In this document: positions 55,106-62,736 of the stretch, one piece after another
Position numbering within the stretch: position 1 is the first letter of the stretch
How the letters are laid out: every line of letters starts with the position of its first letter
Assembly (NCBI RefSeq): GCF_024220585.1
Contig: NZ_JAMXKF010000001.1
Span: forward strand, 1,064,033-1,128,032
Reading direction: 5' to 3'
Source: Dyadobacter diqingensis
Lineage (GTDB): Bacteria > Bacteroidota > Bacteroidia > Cytophagales > Spirosomataceae
Length of the DNA stretch: 64,000 nucleotides
Notes under the pieces: model-generated
Told to the model about the DNA's origin: nothing
What the model saw: the letters and a program-made list of their open reading frames with translations, nothing else
Databases searched by the model: none
Position numbers and translations under genes: made by a program

Positions 55106-56404
55106 ATGAATGCTTCTCGTAGAGATGTTTTAAAAATGGCAGGTGTAGCACTAGCAGGTAGCGCTTTGCCGGCAATCACAATTCTTAACCCAAACCGTGC
55201 CTATGCAGGTGTCAACAGCGACACCCTGAAAATTGGTTTGATCGGTTGCGGAGGACGTGGATCGGGAGCTGCCAATCAGGCGCTTAAAGCAGATCCAAAT
55301 GTTGTCCTTCACGCAATGGGTGATATCTTCAAAGATAAAATGGACTCTTCACTTGAAAACCTGACGAAAGTACATGGTGCAAAAGTGAAGGTTGACGACG
55401 GCCATAAATTTGTTGGTTTTGATGCGTTCAAAAAAGTGCTTGACTCAGGTGTTGATGTTGTAATTCTTGCAACGCCTCCGCATTTCCGTCCTGAACATTT
55501 GACAGCGGCTATCAACGCAGGCAAACACGTGTTCTGTGAAAAACCGGTTGCGGTTGATGCACCGGGGGTACGCAAAGTGTTGGATGCTGCTAAACTGGCA
55601 AAACAGAAAAACCTTTCATTGATGTCCGGTTTCTGCTGGAGATATCATGAGCCAAAACGTGCGAGTTTTGGAAAAATCCTTGACGGAGCCGTTGGTGATA
55701 TTTCTGCGATCTATAATACGTACGATACCGGTACATTGTGGTCTTTCCCACGTGTTCAGGGCTGGACAGACGCGCAATACGTTTTGCGTAACTGGACTTA
55801 CTATACATGGCTTGCCGGTGACCACATTGTGGAACAGGCTGTACACAGTATCGATATGATGTCATGGGCTATGGGTGGAAAATTACCAATCTCGGCAGTT
55901 GGAACCGGCGGACGTCAGGTAAGAACTGAAGAGCTTTTCGGTAATATCTTCGACCACTTCGCTGTGACTTATGAATACGAAAACGGCGCAAAAGGTTTCC
56001 ACCATTCAAGACAGCAGGCCAACTGTGAAAACAGCTACCTGGTTGAAACGATTGGTACCAAAGGAAGAGCGATGGTAAACTGTGCACGTAACGTTCACGA
56101 AATTTACGGTCAGAACCCATGGAAATATGAAGGAAAACAAAATGACATGTATCAGACTGAGCATGACGAATTGTTTGCTTCGATACGTAAAGGCACTCCA
56201 TTAAATGATGGCGAATTCATGGCGCATAGTACGCTTTTGGCTATCATGGGTAGAATGGCCGCTTACACAGGAAAACGAGTTACCTGGGAAGATGCAATGA
56301 ACTCGACCGAAAAACTGGGGCCTCAAAGTTCAGCTGATTTCAGCTTTGATATGAAACGTCCGATCGTTGAAGTGGCAAGACCTGGTATCACGTCATTCTC
56401 ATAA
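55106..56404 (+). CDS. Tat-exported Gfo/Idh/MocA oxidoreductase
   Basis: Protein of 432 residues with a twin-arginine signal (SRRDVLKMAGVALAGSALPA) followed by the Rossmann motif LIGCGGRGSGAAN. The EKP motif (HVFCEKPVAVDAPG) carries the usual Lys, and GDHIVEQAVHSIDMMSW is typical of the exported glucose-fructose-oxidoreductase-like group. The Tat signal implies folding with its NAD(P) cofactor in the cytoplasm before export. It acts on an unknown sugar. A sugar isomerase gene follows after 6 bp, also with an export signal. Confidence 0.9.
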   Translation: MNASRRDVLKMAGVALAGSALPAITILNPNRAYAGVNSDTLKIGLIGCGGRGSGAANQALKADPNVVLHAMGDIFKDKMDSSLENLTKVHGAKVKVDDGHKFVGFDAFKKVLDSGVDVVILATPPHFRPEHLTAAINAGKHVFCEKPVAVDAPGVRKVLDAAKLAKQKNLSLMSGFCWRYHEPKRASFGKILDGAVGDISAIYNTYDTGTLWSFPRVQGWTDAQYVLRNWTYYTWLAGDHIVEQAVHSIDMMSWAMGGKLPISAVGTGGRQVRTEELFGNIFDHFAVTYEYENGAKGFHHSRQQANCENSYLVETIGTKGRAMVNCARNVHEIYGQNPWKYEGKQNDMYQTEHDELFASIRKGTPLNDGEFMAHSTLLAIMGRMAAYTGKRVTWEDAMNSTEKLGPQSSADFSFDMKRPIVEVARPGITSFS

Positions 56405-56410
56405 TCCGGT

Positions 56411-57355
56411 ATGCAAAGAAGAGATTTTCTTAAAAATACCGCGTTTGCAACAGCGGCCACGACAGGTGTGGCTATGGGTATCGGTTCTGTGACAGACGTG
56501 ATCGCATCACCTGTACAAAACTTGCCCGGAAATATTGTTGCGCCTCTTGCCAGACCCATGATCAAGAAAAGTTTGAAATGGGGCATGGTAAAAGAAGATT
56601 TGTCTATCATGGACAAATTCAAAATGCTGAAAGATATCGGTTATGACGGCGTTGAGCTGGATTCACCTGATAAACTGGATATGAAAGAAGTGCTGGCCGC
56701 CCGCGACAAAACGGGGCTGGAACTTCCGGGTACAGTTAACTCGATGCACTGGAAACTGCCATTGTCTGATCCGGATCCTAAGAAACGGGAGGAATGTGTA
56801 AAGTCCATTGAAAAAGCACTTTGGGATACCAAACAATATGGCGGAACAACAGTTTTGGTTGTACCTGGCGTAGTCAATGCACAGGTTTCCTATGCAGAAG
56901 CTTACGAGCGGTCACGCGCCGAGCTGAAAAAGTTGCTTCCGGTCGCTGAAAAAACGGGTGTAAAAATTGCACTGGAAAACGTTTGGAATCAATTTCTGAT
57001 CAGTCCGCTGGAAGCTGCCAAATATGTTGACGATTTCAAGCATCCGATGATCGGCTGGTATTTTGATGTTGGCAATGTACTTCGTTATGGCTGGCCTGTA
57101 TCCTGGATTGAAGCGCTTGATAAACGCATCCTGAAAATTGACCTGAAAGAATTCAGCTTTAAGAAGCAGAACGACCTGGGTCTTTGGAAAGGATTTGACG
57201 TCGAGTTTTTTGATGGCGATTGCAATTGGCCGGAGGTAAACAAAGCTTTGCAAAAAGTCGGTTATTCCGGCTGGGCATCTGCCGAGGTTTCCGGTGGTGA
57301 CCGCAAAAGATTACAGACGATCAAAGATTTTATGGATAAGATTTTTGCAGCATAA
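56411..57355 (+). CDS. Tat-exported sugar phosphate isomerase/epimerase-like TIM-barrel protein
   Basis: Protein of 314 residues with a Tat signal (MQRRDFLKNTAFATAATTG). The xylose-isomerase-like barrel has LKDIGYDGVELDSPDK, LPGTVNSMHWKLP, VALE-type KIALENVWNQF, IGWYFDVGNVLRYG and WASAEVSGGDRKRL. Exported members act on periplasmic sugar intermediates; the substrate is unknown. The 6-bp gap to the oxidoreductase gene shows one operon and probably one pathway (for example 3-keto sugar conversion). Confidence 0.88.
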   Translation: MQRRDFLKNTAFATAATTGVAMGIGSVTDVIASPVQNLPGNIVAPLARPMIKKSLKWGMVKEDLSIMDKFKMLKDIGYDGVELDSPDKLDMKEVLAARDKTGLELPGTVNSMHWKLPLSDPDPKKREECVKSIEKALWDTKQYGGTTVLVVPGVVNAQVSYAEAYERSRAELKKLLPVAEKTGVKIALENVWNQFLISPLEAAKYVDDFKHPMIGWYFDVGNVLRYGWPVSWIEALDKRILKIDLKEFSFKKQNDLGLWKGFDVEFFDGDCNWPEVNKALQKVGYSGWASAEVSGGDRKRLQTIKDFMDKIFAA

Positions 57356-57377
57356 TAAAATCAGTAAAATGATATTG

Positions 57378-57413
57378 AGCAACCGCGGGATTTATCCGGC
57401 GGTTGCTTTTTTT
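57378..57413 (+). terminator. Hairpin terminator after sugar isomerase gene
   Basis: AGCAACCGC (57378-57386) pairs with its complement at 57399-57407, and a run of T residues follows to 57413. Confidence 0.85.
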
Positions 57414-57536
57414 ATTGATTAGTTGTGAAAAAACTGCTATGAGAATCGGATAAATCAGCAGCAGATTTTAAAGAAATAAAACCCAAACCTCGAATTTATT
57501 TCATTACTTGTAACAAATAAATCTATCAATAATTAT

Positions 57537-58652
57537 ATGAAAAGACACTTTTACTTACTCGGCGTTTCGTTATGTTCTCTTCTTTTTTCTTACAAAACTC
57601 AGGCTCAGGGTTGTGTGGCCATCCGCAGCACGGGAAATGCCTGCATGCTTGCCCATCCGGATAGCACCGACCACAACAAATGGGTATTTGCAACCAATGC
57701 GCGTTACTTCAAATCGTTTCGCCATTATTCGGGAACCGAAGAAAATAAAGACCGTCTTAAACAACATACCGAGGTGATCAACCACACGGTTTCGCTTGAT
57801 TTCAACTTAACACGAATTCTGAACGACCGCTGGTCTCTGATGATCGACCTGCCTGTGATTTCCAATGCGCGTTCTTCGTTGTATGAACACGGTTTGATCA
57901 ATGGTGTTAACAAATTTAACGAACGCCACAGCATGCATTCGTTTGGTATCGGCGACATGCGGATCGCTGCCTATCGCTGGTTGCTTGATCCTAAAAAAAG
58001 CACCCGCGGAAATATTCAGGTTGGTCTTGGAATTAAATTGCCGACCGGAGATTACGACTACCAGGATTATTGGTATAATGTCGGCGCAAATGGCGCCAAG
58101 GAACTTCGTACCGTTGACCAGTCCATCCAATTGGGCGACGGCGGCACCGGATTTACTTTTGAAGCAAACACATATTACAACATTTCCCATAATTTTGGCG
58201 TGTATGCAAACCTGTATTACCTCAGCAATCCGAGAGAGCAAAATGGCGTTCGCACCTATCGCGAGACTTTGACACCTCGCCTTGCCAACGAAGCCATCAT
58301 GAGTGTTCCTGATCAATACATGGTTCGTGGCGGATTTAGTTATGCACTGAACAACGTCGCTCACGGTTTGTCAGTAGCAGCCGGTGCACGCCTGGAAGGC
58401 GTTCCTGTTCATGATATCGTTGGCGGCAGTGGTGATTTTCGTCGTCCGGGTTATGTATGGAGCGTTGAGCCAAGCATCAACTATTCCACTAATAAATACA
58501 GCATTTTTGTAAGTGTCCCGGTGGCCTTTGTTCGTAACAGAACACAGAGTATAACAGATAAAGAAAATACCGTCAAAACCGGTACATATACGCGTGGAGA
58601 TGCAGCATTTGCGGATTATTCTGTCAATGCAGGTATCGCTTTCAAATTTTAA
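57537..58652 (+). CDS. Outer-membrane beta-barrel protein
   Basis: Protein of 371 residues with a signal peptide ending KTQAQ. It has many amphipathic strands and a terminal Phe (NAGIAFKF), the usual C-terminus of outer-membrane barrels. Segments such as SLDFNLTRILNDRWSLMIDLPVI and NIQVGLGIKLPTGDYDYQ fit the phenol-degradation MetA-like/transporter barrel family of unknown ligands. The N-terminal part has a Cys pair (GCVAIRSTGNAC). No function is established. Confidence 0.75.
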   Translation: MKRHFYLLGVSLCSLLFSYKTQAQGCVAIRSTGNACMLAHPDSTDHNKWVFATNARYFKSFRHYSGTEENKDRLKQHTEVINHTVSLDFNLTRILNDRWSLMIDLPVISNARSSLYEHGLINGVNKFNERHSMHSFGIGDMRIAAYRWLLDPKKSTRGNIQVGLGIKLPTGDYDYQDYWYNVGANGAKELRTVDQSIQLGDGGTGFTFEANTYYNISHNFGVYANLYYLSNPREQNGVRTYRETLTPRLANEAIMSVPDQYMVRGGFSYALNNVAHGLSVAAGARLEGVPVHDIVGGSGDFRRPGYVWSVEPSINYSTNKYSIFVSVPVAFVRNRTQSITDKENTVKTGTYTRGDAAFADYSVNAGIAFKF

Positions 58653-58661
58653 CATCGTTCT

Positions 58662-58695
58662 GAATGGGCAGCGATTTACGTTGCCCATTCTTTTT
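58662..58695 (+). terminator. Hairpin terminator after beta-barrel gene
   Basis: GAATGGGCA (58662-58670) pairs with its complement at 58682-58690 and is followed by five T residues. Confidence 0.8.
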
Positions 58696-58792
58696 CTCTC
58701 CTCAAAAACAACCATAAGACACGTCATAATCTGAACGATCCTTGTAGATATATTTCGACCATCCTCGCAGCGCATAAATAATTAGATTTGCG

Positions 58793-58800
58793 AATATCAT
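58793..58800 (+). promoter_or_regulatory. Candidate -7 promoter box for first response regulator
   Basis: TAGATTTG matches TAnnTTTG and lies only 15 bp before the start codon at 58816, which implies a very short leader. A matching -33 box is not obvious. Confidence 0.4.
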
Positions 58801-58815
58801 ACATACTAGTTATTC

Positions 58816-59451
58816 ATGAACATATTAATTATCGAGGATCACCCTTTAATCCGAATGGGGTTGAAACAGCTGATTACAGAATCAGATCCCAAAGCAACGG
58901 TTTCTCAGGCTGATAATTTCCCGGCAGGAATATCTTTATTAGAGCATGAAAAATTTGACCTTCTTATTCTTGACATCGACGTACCGGGAGGTGAGAACAT
59001 AAGAATGATGGAGATGGTCAGAGAAAAACAACCGGATATACTTATCCTGATCCATTCCGGTTATGATGAAGAAGTGTATGCGTTACCGTATATGCAGGCC
59101 GGTGCAGATGGATTCCTTTCCAAACAAGCTTCTCAGGAAGAATTTCAGGCAGCTTACAAAGCGCTCGTGAACCGTGGAAAATATGTCAGTTACCGCATAC
59201 AGCAAACGTTACTGAATAACCTCGGTGACAACAATTCCAAAAAGCTGAAAAATCCGATTATGACGCTGTCTCCGCGGGAAATTCTGGTGATGCAGCTGCT
59301 GACTGAGGGGAAATGGACCAAGGAAATTGCTTCGTTACTCAACGTGAAGGAAAATACGATCAGCACTTACAAAAGAAGGATATTTGATAAACTGGAAGTT
59401 GCGGATGAAATCGAATTATCCAAAAAAGTATCACTTCTTAAGAACTTCTGA
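58816..59451 (+). CDS. NarL/FixJ-type response regulator
   Basis: Protein of 211 residues. The receiver domain has the acidic pair IIEDHPL, the phospho-accepting Asp in LLILDIDVPGG near residue 55, Ser in LIHSGYD and Lys in FLSKQAS. The C-terminal LuxR-type HTH runs LSPREILVMQLLTEGKWTKEIASLLNVKENTISTYKRRI. It is expected to be phosphorylated by a histidine kinase and to bind DNA. No kinase gene is adjacent. Confidence 0.9.
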   Translation: MNILIIEDHPLIRMGLKQLITESDPKATVSQADNFPAGISLLEHEKFDLLILDIDVPGGENIRMMEMVREKQPDILILIHSGYDEEVYALPYMQAGADGFLSKQASQEEFQAAYKALVNRGKYVSYRIQQTLLNNLGDNNSKKLKNPIMTLSPREILVMQLLTEGKWTKEIASLLNVKENTISTYKRRIFDKLEVADEIELSKKVSLLKNF

Positions 59452-60039
59452 ACCGGCCGCAATCGTTCGTTCAAAATTTCATTTGTACTGAATATCCGCC
59501 GTTATACCGCCCTGCTTTCTGAAAATAGCATCCTGCATACACCGGTTAGCAATAATGGCCAACTTACGTGAGTTGAGGAAATTTGATTCTATTCCTGATA
59601 TTAACGAAAGTTGGTTACAAGAATCATAATCCTTTCAGAATCCTGCAAAACGCCTCCCGGCAGTTGAAAAATCTCTTTCTACATCAGTATTCATGGAAGC
59701 ATAGAGATCATTCTACAAAAGAGAATAATGTTGTCGACAAACACATTCAAAAATGTACGTTAGATTTGATTCCGATAAGATAAATCAAAAATCATCGACA
59801 CACACACTTTTCAGAATATAATTTATGAACATTATGCCCACACTAGTTTACAGTTCCGCCATCTTTGAAACCGTTATCAATCAGCTCATAACGGTTTCGA
59901 AGAGGCAAAATTCAGCATACCTGATTCATTCCTGAACGCCAATAACACTCCTGCTTACCATAATCATTACCACACACGAACGGGTTGGGCCAAGTCGTGA
60001 TCTCAACTTTTATTATTAAACAAATTAACCTGCATCAAA
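59452..60039. other. 588-bp intergenic region with one strong hairpin
   Basis: No convincing gene is present; a 66-codon open stretch at 59583-59783 looks unlike a real protein. The one clear structure is the inverted repeat at 59863-59902, annotated separately. Confidence 0.5.
59863..59902. repeat. 15-bp hairpin upstream of second response regulator
   Basis: The arms at 59863-59877 and 59888-59902 (core GAAACCGTTAT/ATAACGGTTTC) pair over 15 bp with one wobble and a 10-nt loop. No T tract follows on either strand, so it is not an ordinary terminator. It lies 138 bp before the next gene. Confidence 0.55.
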
Positions 60040-60672
60040 ATGACACGAACATTGCTATTGATCAAAAATGATTTTTTCCGTTTAGGTATCATTGCTTCAA
60101 TTCAGGAAAACGTCAGCAATCCATATATCGAGGAAACCGATAGCTGGGAAAACATTCAGATTGCGCTTAGAAAATCATATTTTGACGTACTCATTCTGGA
60201 TATTCGTTTGTCAAACCTCACCAATCTGAATAGTTTTGACAGTATCAGAAGGATTCAGCCTACGATCAAAATACTTATTCTTGGTGAGGAAAATGAAAAA
60301 GTCTGGGCAATTCCTTATCTGAAAAAGGGCGTGGACGGCATATGCCTGAAAACAATGACGAAGTTTGAGTTTCAGTCGGCATTCAATACCGTCATGAAAG
60401 GGCGCAAATATTTATTTGACGGAATCACCGATTTTCTGCTGGAAGGATTGATGGACCATAACTTAATGACGCTGCTTTCCGTAAGAGAGTCTGAAATTCT
60501 TCAATTGCTTTTAAAGGGATTCCGTACCGCAGATATTGCAAAACAGCTCGGCCTCGCTCCTTCCACGATCAGTACCATGAAGTTTAAAATTTACCGCAAA
60601 ATGCAGGTAACCAATGTTGTCGATCTGGCTAGCAAAGTCAGTTCCTATCAATCCAAAGCGCAATTGATATAG
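60040..60672 (+). CDS. NarL-type regulator with degenerate receiver
   Basis: Protein of 210 residues, a paralogue of the response regulator at 58816. The phospho-accepting Asp (VLILDIRLS) and Lys (CLKTMT) are kept. The acidic Mg-binding pair after strand 1 is lost, as LLLIKNDFFRLG replaces the usual IIEDHPLIRMG, and the Ser/Thr switch position is Gly (LILGEEN). The HTH is intact (LSVRESEILQLLLKGFRTADIAKQLGLAPSTISTMK). It may work without phosphorylation. Confidence 0.85.
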   Translation: MTRTLLLIKNDFFRLGIIASIQENVSNPYIEETDSWENIQIALRKSYFDVLILDIRLSNLTNLNSFDSIRRIQPTIKILILGEENEKVWAIPYLKKGVDGICLKTMTKFEFQSAFNTVMKGRKYLFDGITDFLLEGLMDHNLMTLLSVRESEILQLLLKGFRTADIAKQLGLAPSTISTMKFKIYRKMQVTNVVDLASKVSSYQSKAQLI

Positions 60673-60733
60673 TTCAAAAATAGCCTTCCTGAAAATTTTC
60701 AGTGTACCTTACCTTCGTGAACCACATTTTAAA

Positions 60734-60781
60734 ACACAAAAAAGCTGTCTCAAAATCAATTGAAACAGCTTTTTTGTGTTT
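60734..60781. terminator. Bidirectional hairpin terminator
   Basis: AACACAAAAAAGCTGT (60734-60749) pairs with its complement at 60766-60781. It lies between the convergent regulator (+) and RcnA-like (-) genes, with T-rich arms on both strands. Confidence 0.85.
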
Positions 60782-60822
60782 ATTTAACAATCTTTTATTC
60801 TTCTCAGAACATTTTTCCCTGA

Positions 60823-61440
60823 TCAGTGAATGAAGAAAGTCACGATACCAACCAATATTAAAATAACCCCGGTGATCCGCTTTTCGTTGTGTTCAATAAA
60901 GTCCGTGTCCACAAGGTGTATCCCTTTAAAGGCCAGCATAACCAGTCCCACAATGCCTGCGATGCTCGTGACCGCATAAACCAGAGCTAACAATAACACA
61001 TTTCTTACACCGAATGCTCCGGCGGAAAGGAAAAGACTTTCCACTTCAAGACATGGCGAGAGAAACATCATCATCACAAAGATCAGAATCCAGCGCGTCC
61101 TCGACTTTTTGTATTGTTCAACATCTTCACCCGCACCATGATGGTGGTGAGGCAGATTAACAGAAAAGTAGATCAGTCCAAAAATGATCAGTAGCACAGG
61201 CGCGATAATGTCCACAAAATCGCTGTATTGATCGGCCAGCCTGGTCCCAATAATGCCAAGAATGATACCCAGCGCCACTGTACCCGCTACATGCGCCAGA
61301 GAAATAATAAATGCAACGCTCAACAAGTCGGTCCGCTCCCACTTTTCTGCTTTCGCAACGGCCACCAGCGGCAGCCAGTGATTGGGTATCAAAGCATGAA
61401 CCATTCCAAGTAATATCGTGGCGGTGATGATACTATACAT
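60823..61440 (-). CDS. RcnA/NicO-like metal transport membrane protein
   Basis: Protein of 205 residues with about six transmembrane segments. GMVHALIPNHWLPL at the start and AHVAGTVALG in TM2 are the His-containing helices seen in NiCoT/RcnA/UreH-like transporters. A His-rich loop (LPHHHHGAGED) and FLSPCLEVESLFLSAG follow. It is last in a - strand operon with an RND adaptor and a TolC-like protein, which points to divalent metal efflux, possibly nickel, cobalt, zinc or copper. Confidence 0.8.
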   Translation of the reverse strand: MYSIITATILLGMVHALIPNHWLPLVAVAKAEKWERTDLLSVAFIISLAHVAGTVALGIILGIIGTRLADQYSDFVDIIAPVLLIIFGLIYFSVNLPHHHHGAGEDVEQYKKSRTRWILIFVMMMFLSPCLEVESLFLSAGAFGVRNVLLLALVYAVTSIAGIVGLVMLAFKGIHLVDTDFIEHNEKRITGVILILVGIVTFFIH

Positions 61441-61512
61441 AGTTTTTAATAAAATAATGACGCGAAAAATATTGTCGTTTTTCGCAAAGTAATTTTGTCC
61501 GACGGTGCCATG

Positions 61513-62730
61513 CTAATGTTCATGTCCTCCTCCGCCTTCACTTTTCAATAAATGACTTTGAATATAATAAGAGCCTTTCAGCACGATACGAGCATCTTTT
61601 CCCAGGTTTTGCAAAGGTGTCACCTGCACATAACCCAGCTGCATCGTACCCGATTTTACCTCAACGCGCTGAAAATGGTATAACTTCGTCTTACCCTTCT
61701 CCTCATGTTCTGCTTCCAGAATGAATATAAATTCTCTGCCATCGGCTTTGATAACAGCATCCACCGGCAAAGCGTTTACTTCGTTCTTTCCAATATCAAT
61801 CAAAGCATTGACATACATACCCGGAATGAGGATCTGCTTGTCATTTAAAATATCTGCATGCACGGCCACAGACTTCGTTTCGTTTTCAAATGCCTTGCCA
61901 ACACTGAAAATTTTCCCCTGGATTTCTGCATTATCCTGATTTGTCAAAACAAATCGCACCGTCTGATTCGGCTTTACTTTTTGCAGGTCTTTTTCATAAA
62001 CCAGTAAATCCACATGCATTTTGCTGTTATCGACAATACTAAAAAGCGCGGTACCAGGCTGTACATTACTGCCAATTTTGATATTCACCTCTGTGATATA
62101 TCCGGATATGGGCGCAGTGACAGCAACGGTCGATGAAATATTACCGGCACCAGAACCGCTGATATGCAAAAGGCTTAATTGTTTTTTCAGCGAGTTATAC
62201 TTTACCTTTTCCGTTTCATAATCAGATTTTACTTTCTGAAATGCCTTTTTCGCGTTTACATTCTCTTCCGATAAGGTTTTTTGTCTTTCAAATTCGGCAC
62301 TTAAAAATTCCAGATTACTCTCCGAGGTCAGATATGCTTCCTGAAGTTTCGTAAACTCCGGACTTTCCAGTGTCGCAATAGTCTGACCTGCATTAACATG
62401 CTGGCCTTCGATCACCTTAATGGATTTTACAATGCCCGCCATGAATACCGACACATCCGCCTGATTCTGAGGCGGGAGTTTTGTATAACCGTTCGCATTG
62501 ATGACTTCGCTCAGATTTTTCGGTTCAAAAGTCCCCAGCACAATATCCGACGCGTTATACTGTGCTTCGGTAAGCTCTACCTCCTTATTTTTAGGCTCTT
62601 CATGTTCCTTTTCTGAATGTTTTTCTTCCTCTTCTTTATCCGTTTCTGCTGGTCTCTGGCAGGAAAAGATGCCTCCAAGTAAGAATAACCCCAGCATAAA
62701 ACTTATATATATAATCTTTTTCGTGTTCAT
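61513..62730 (-). CDS. RND efflux periplasmic adaptor lipoprotein (CusB/CzcB-like)
   Basis: Protein of 405 residues with lipobox IFSC and a Glu/His/Lys-rich linker. The membrane-fusion-protein plan is visible: a lipoyl half-motif (GIVKSIKVIEGQHVNAGQTIATLESPEF), a helical hairpin, the second lipoyl half (AVTAPISGYITEVNIKIGSNVQPGTALFSIVD) and beta-barrel segments. The tail ends GGGGHEH, a possible metal site. It links an inner-membrane RND pump, not in the window, to the TolC-like channel encoded 6 bp upstream. Confidence 0.9.
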   Translation of the reverse strand: MNTKKIIYISFMLGLFLLGGIFSCQRPAETDKEEEEKHSEKEHEEPKNKEVELTEAQYNASDIVLGTFEPKNLSEVINANGYTKLPPQNQADVSVFMAGIVKSIKVIEGQHVNAGQTIATLESPEFTKLQEAYLTSESNLEFLSAEFERQKTLSEENVNAKKAFQKVKSDYETEKVKYNSLKKQLSLLHISGSGAGNISSTVAVTAPISGYITEVNIKIGSNVQPGTALFSIVDNSKMHVDLLVYEKDLQKVKPNQTVRFVLTNQDNAEIQGKIFSVGKAFENETKSVAVHADILNDKQILIPGMYVNALIDIGKNEVNALPVDAVIKADGREFIFILEAEHEEKGKTKLYHFQRVEVKSGTMQLGYVQVTPLQNLGKDARIVLKGSYYIQSHLLKSEGGGGHEH

Positions 62731-62736
62731 TATTTC

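Noticed and set aside
57807-58364. 185-codon - strand frame within the beta-barrel gene
   Set aside because: It is antisense to a gene with a signal peptide and C-terminal Phe, so it is a compositional artefact.
59583-59783. Possible 66-residue gene between the response regulators
   Set aside because: The composition is low in typical protein patterns, no homologous motif is seen, and no ribosome-binding site or promoter is evident.
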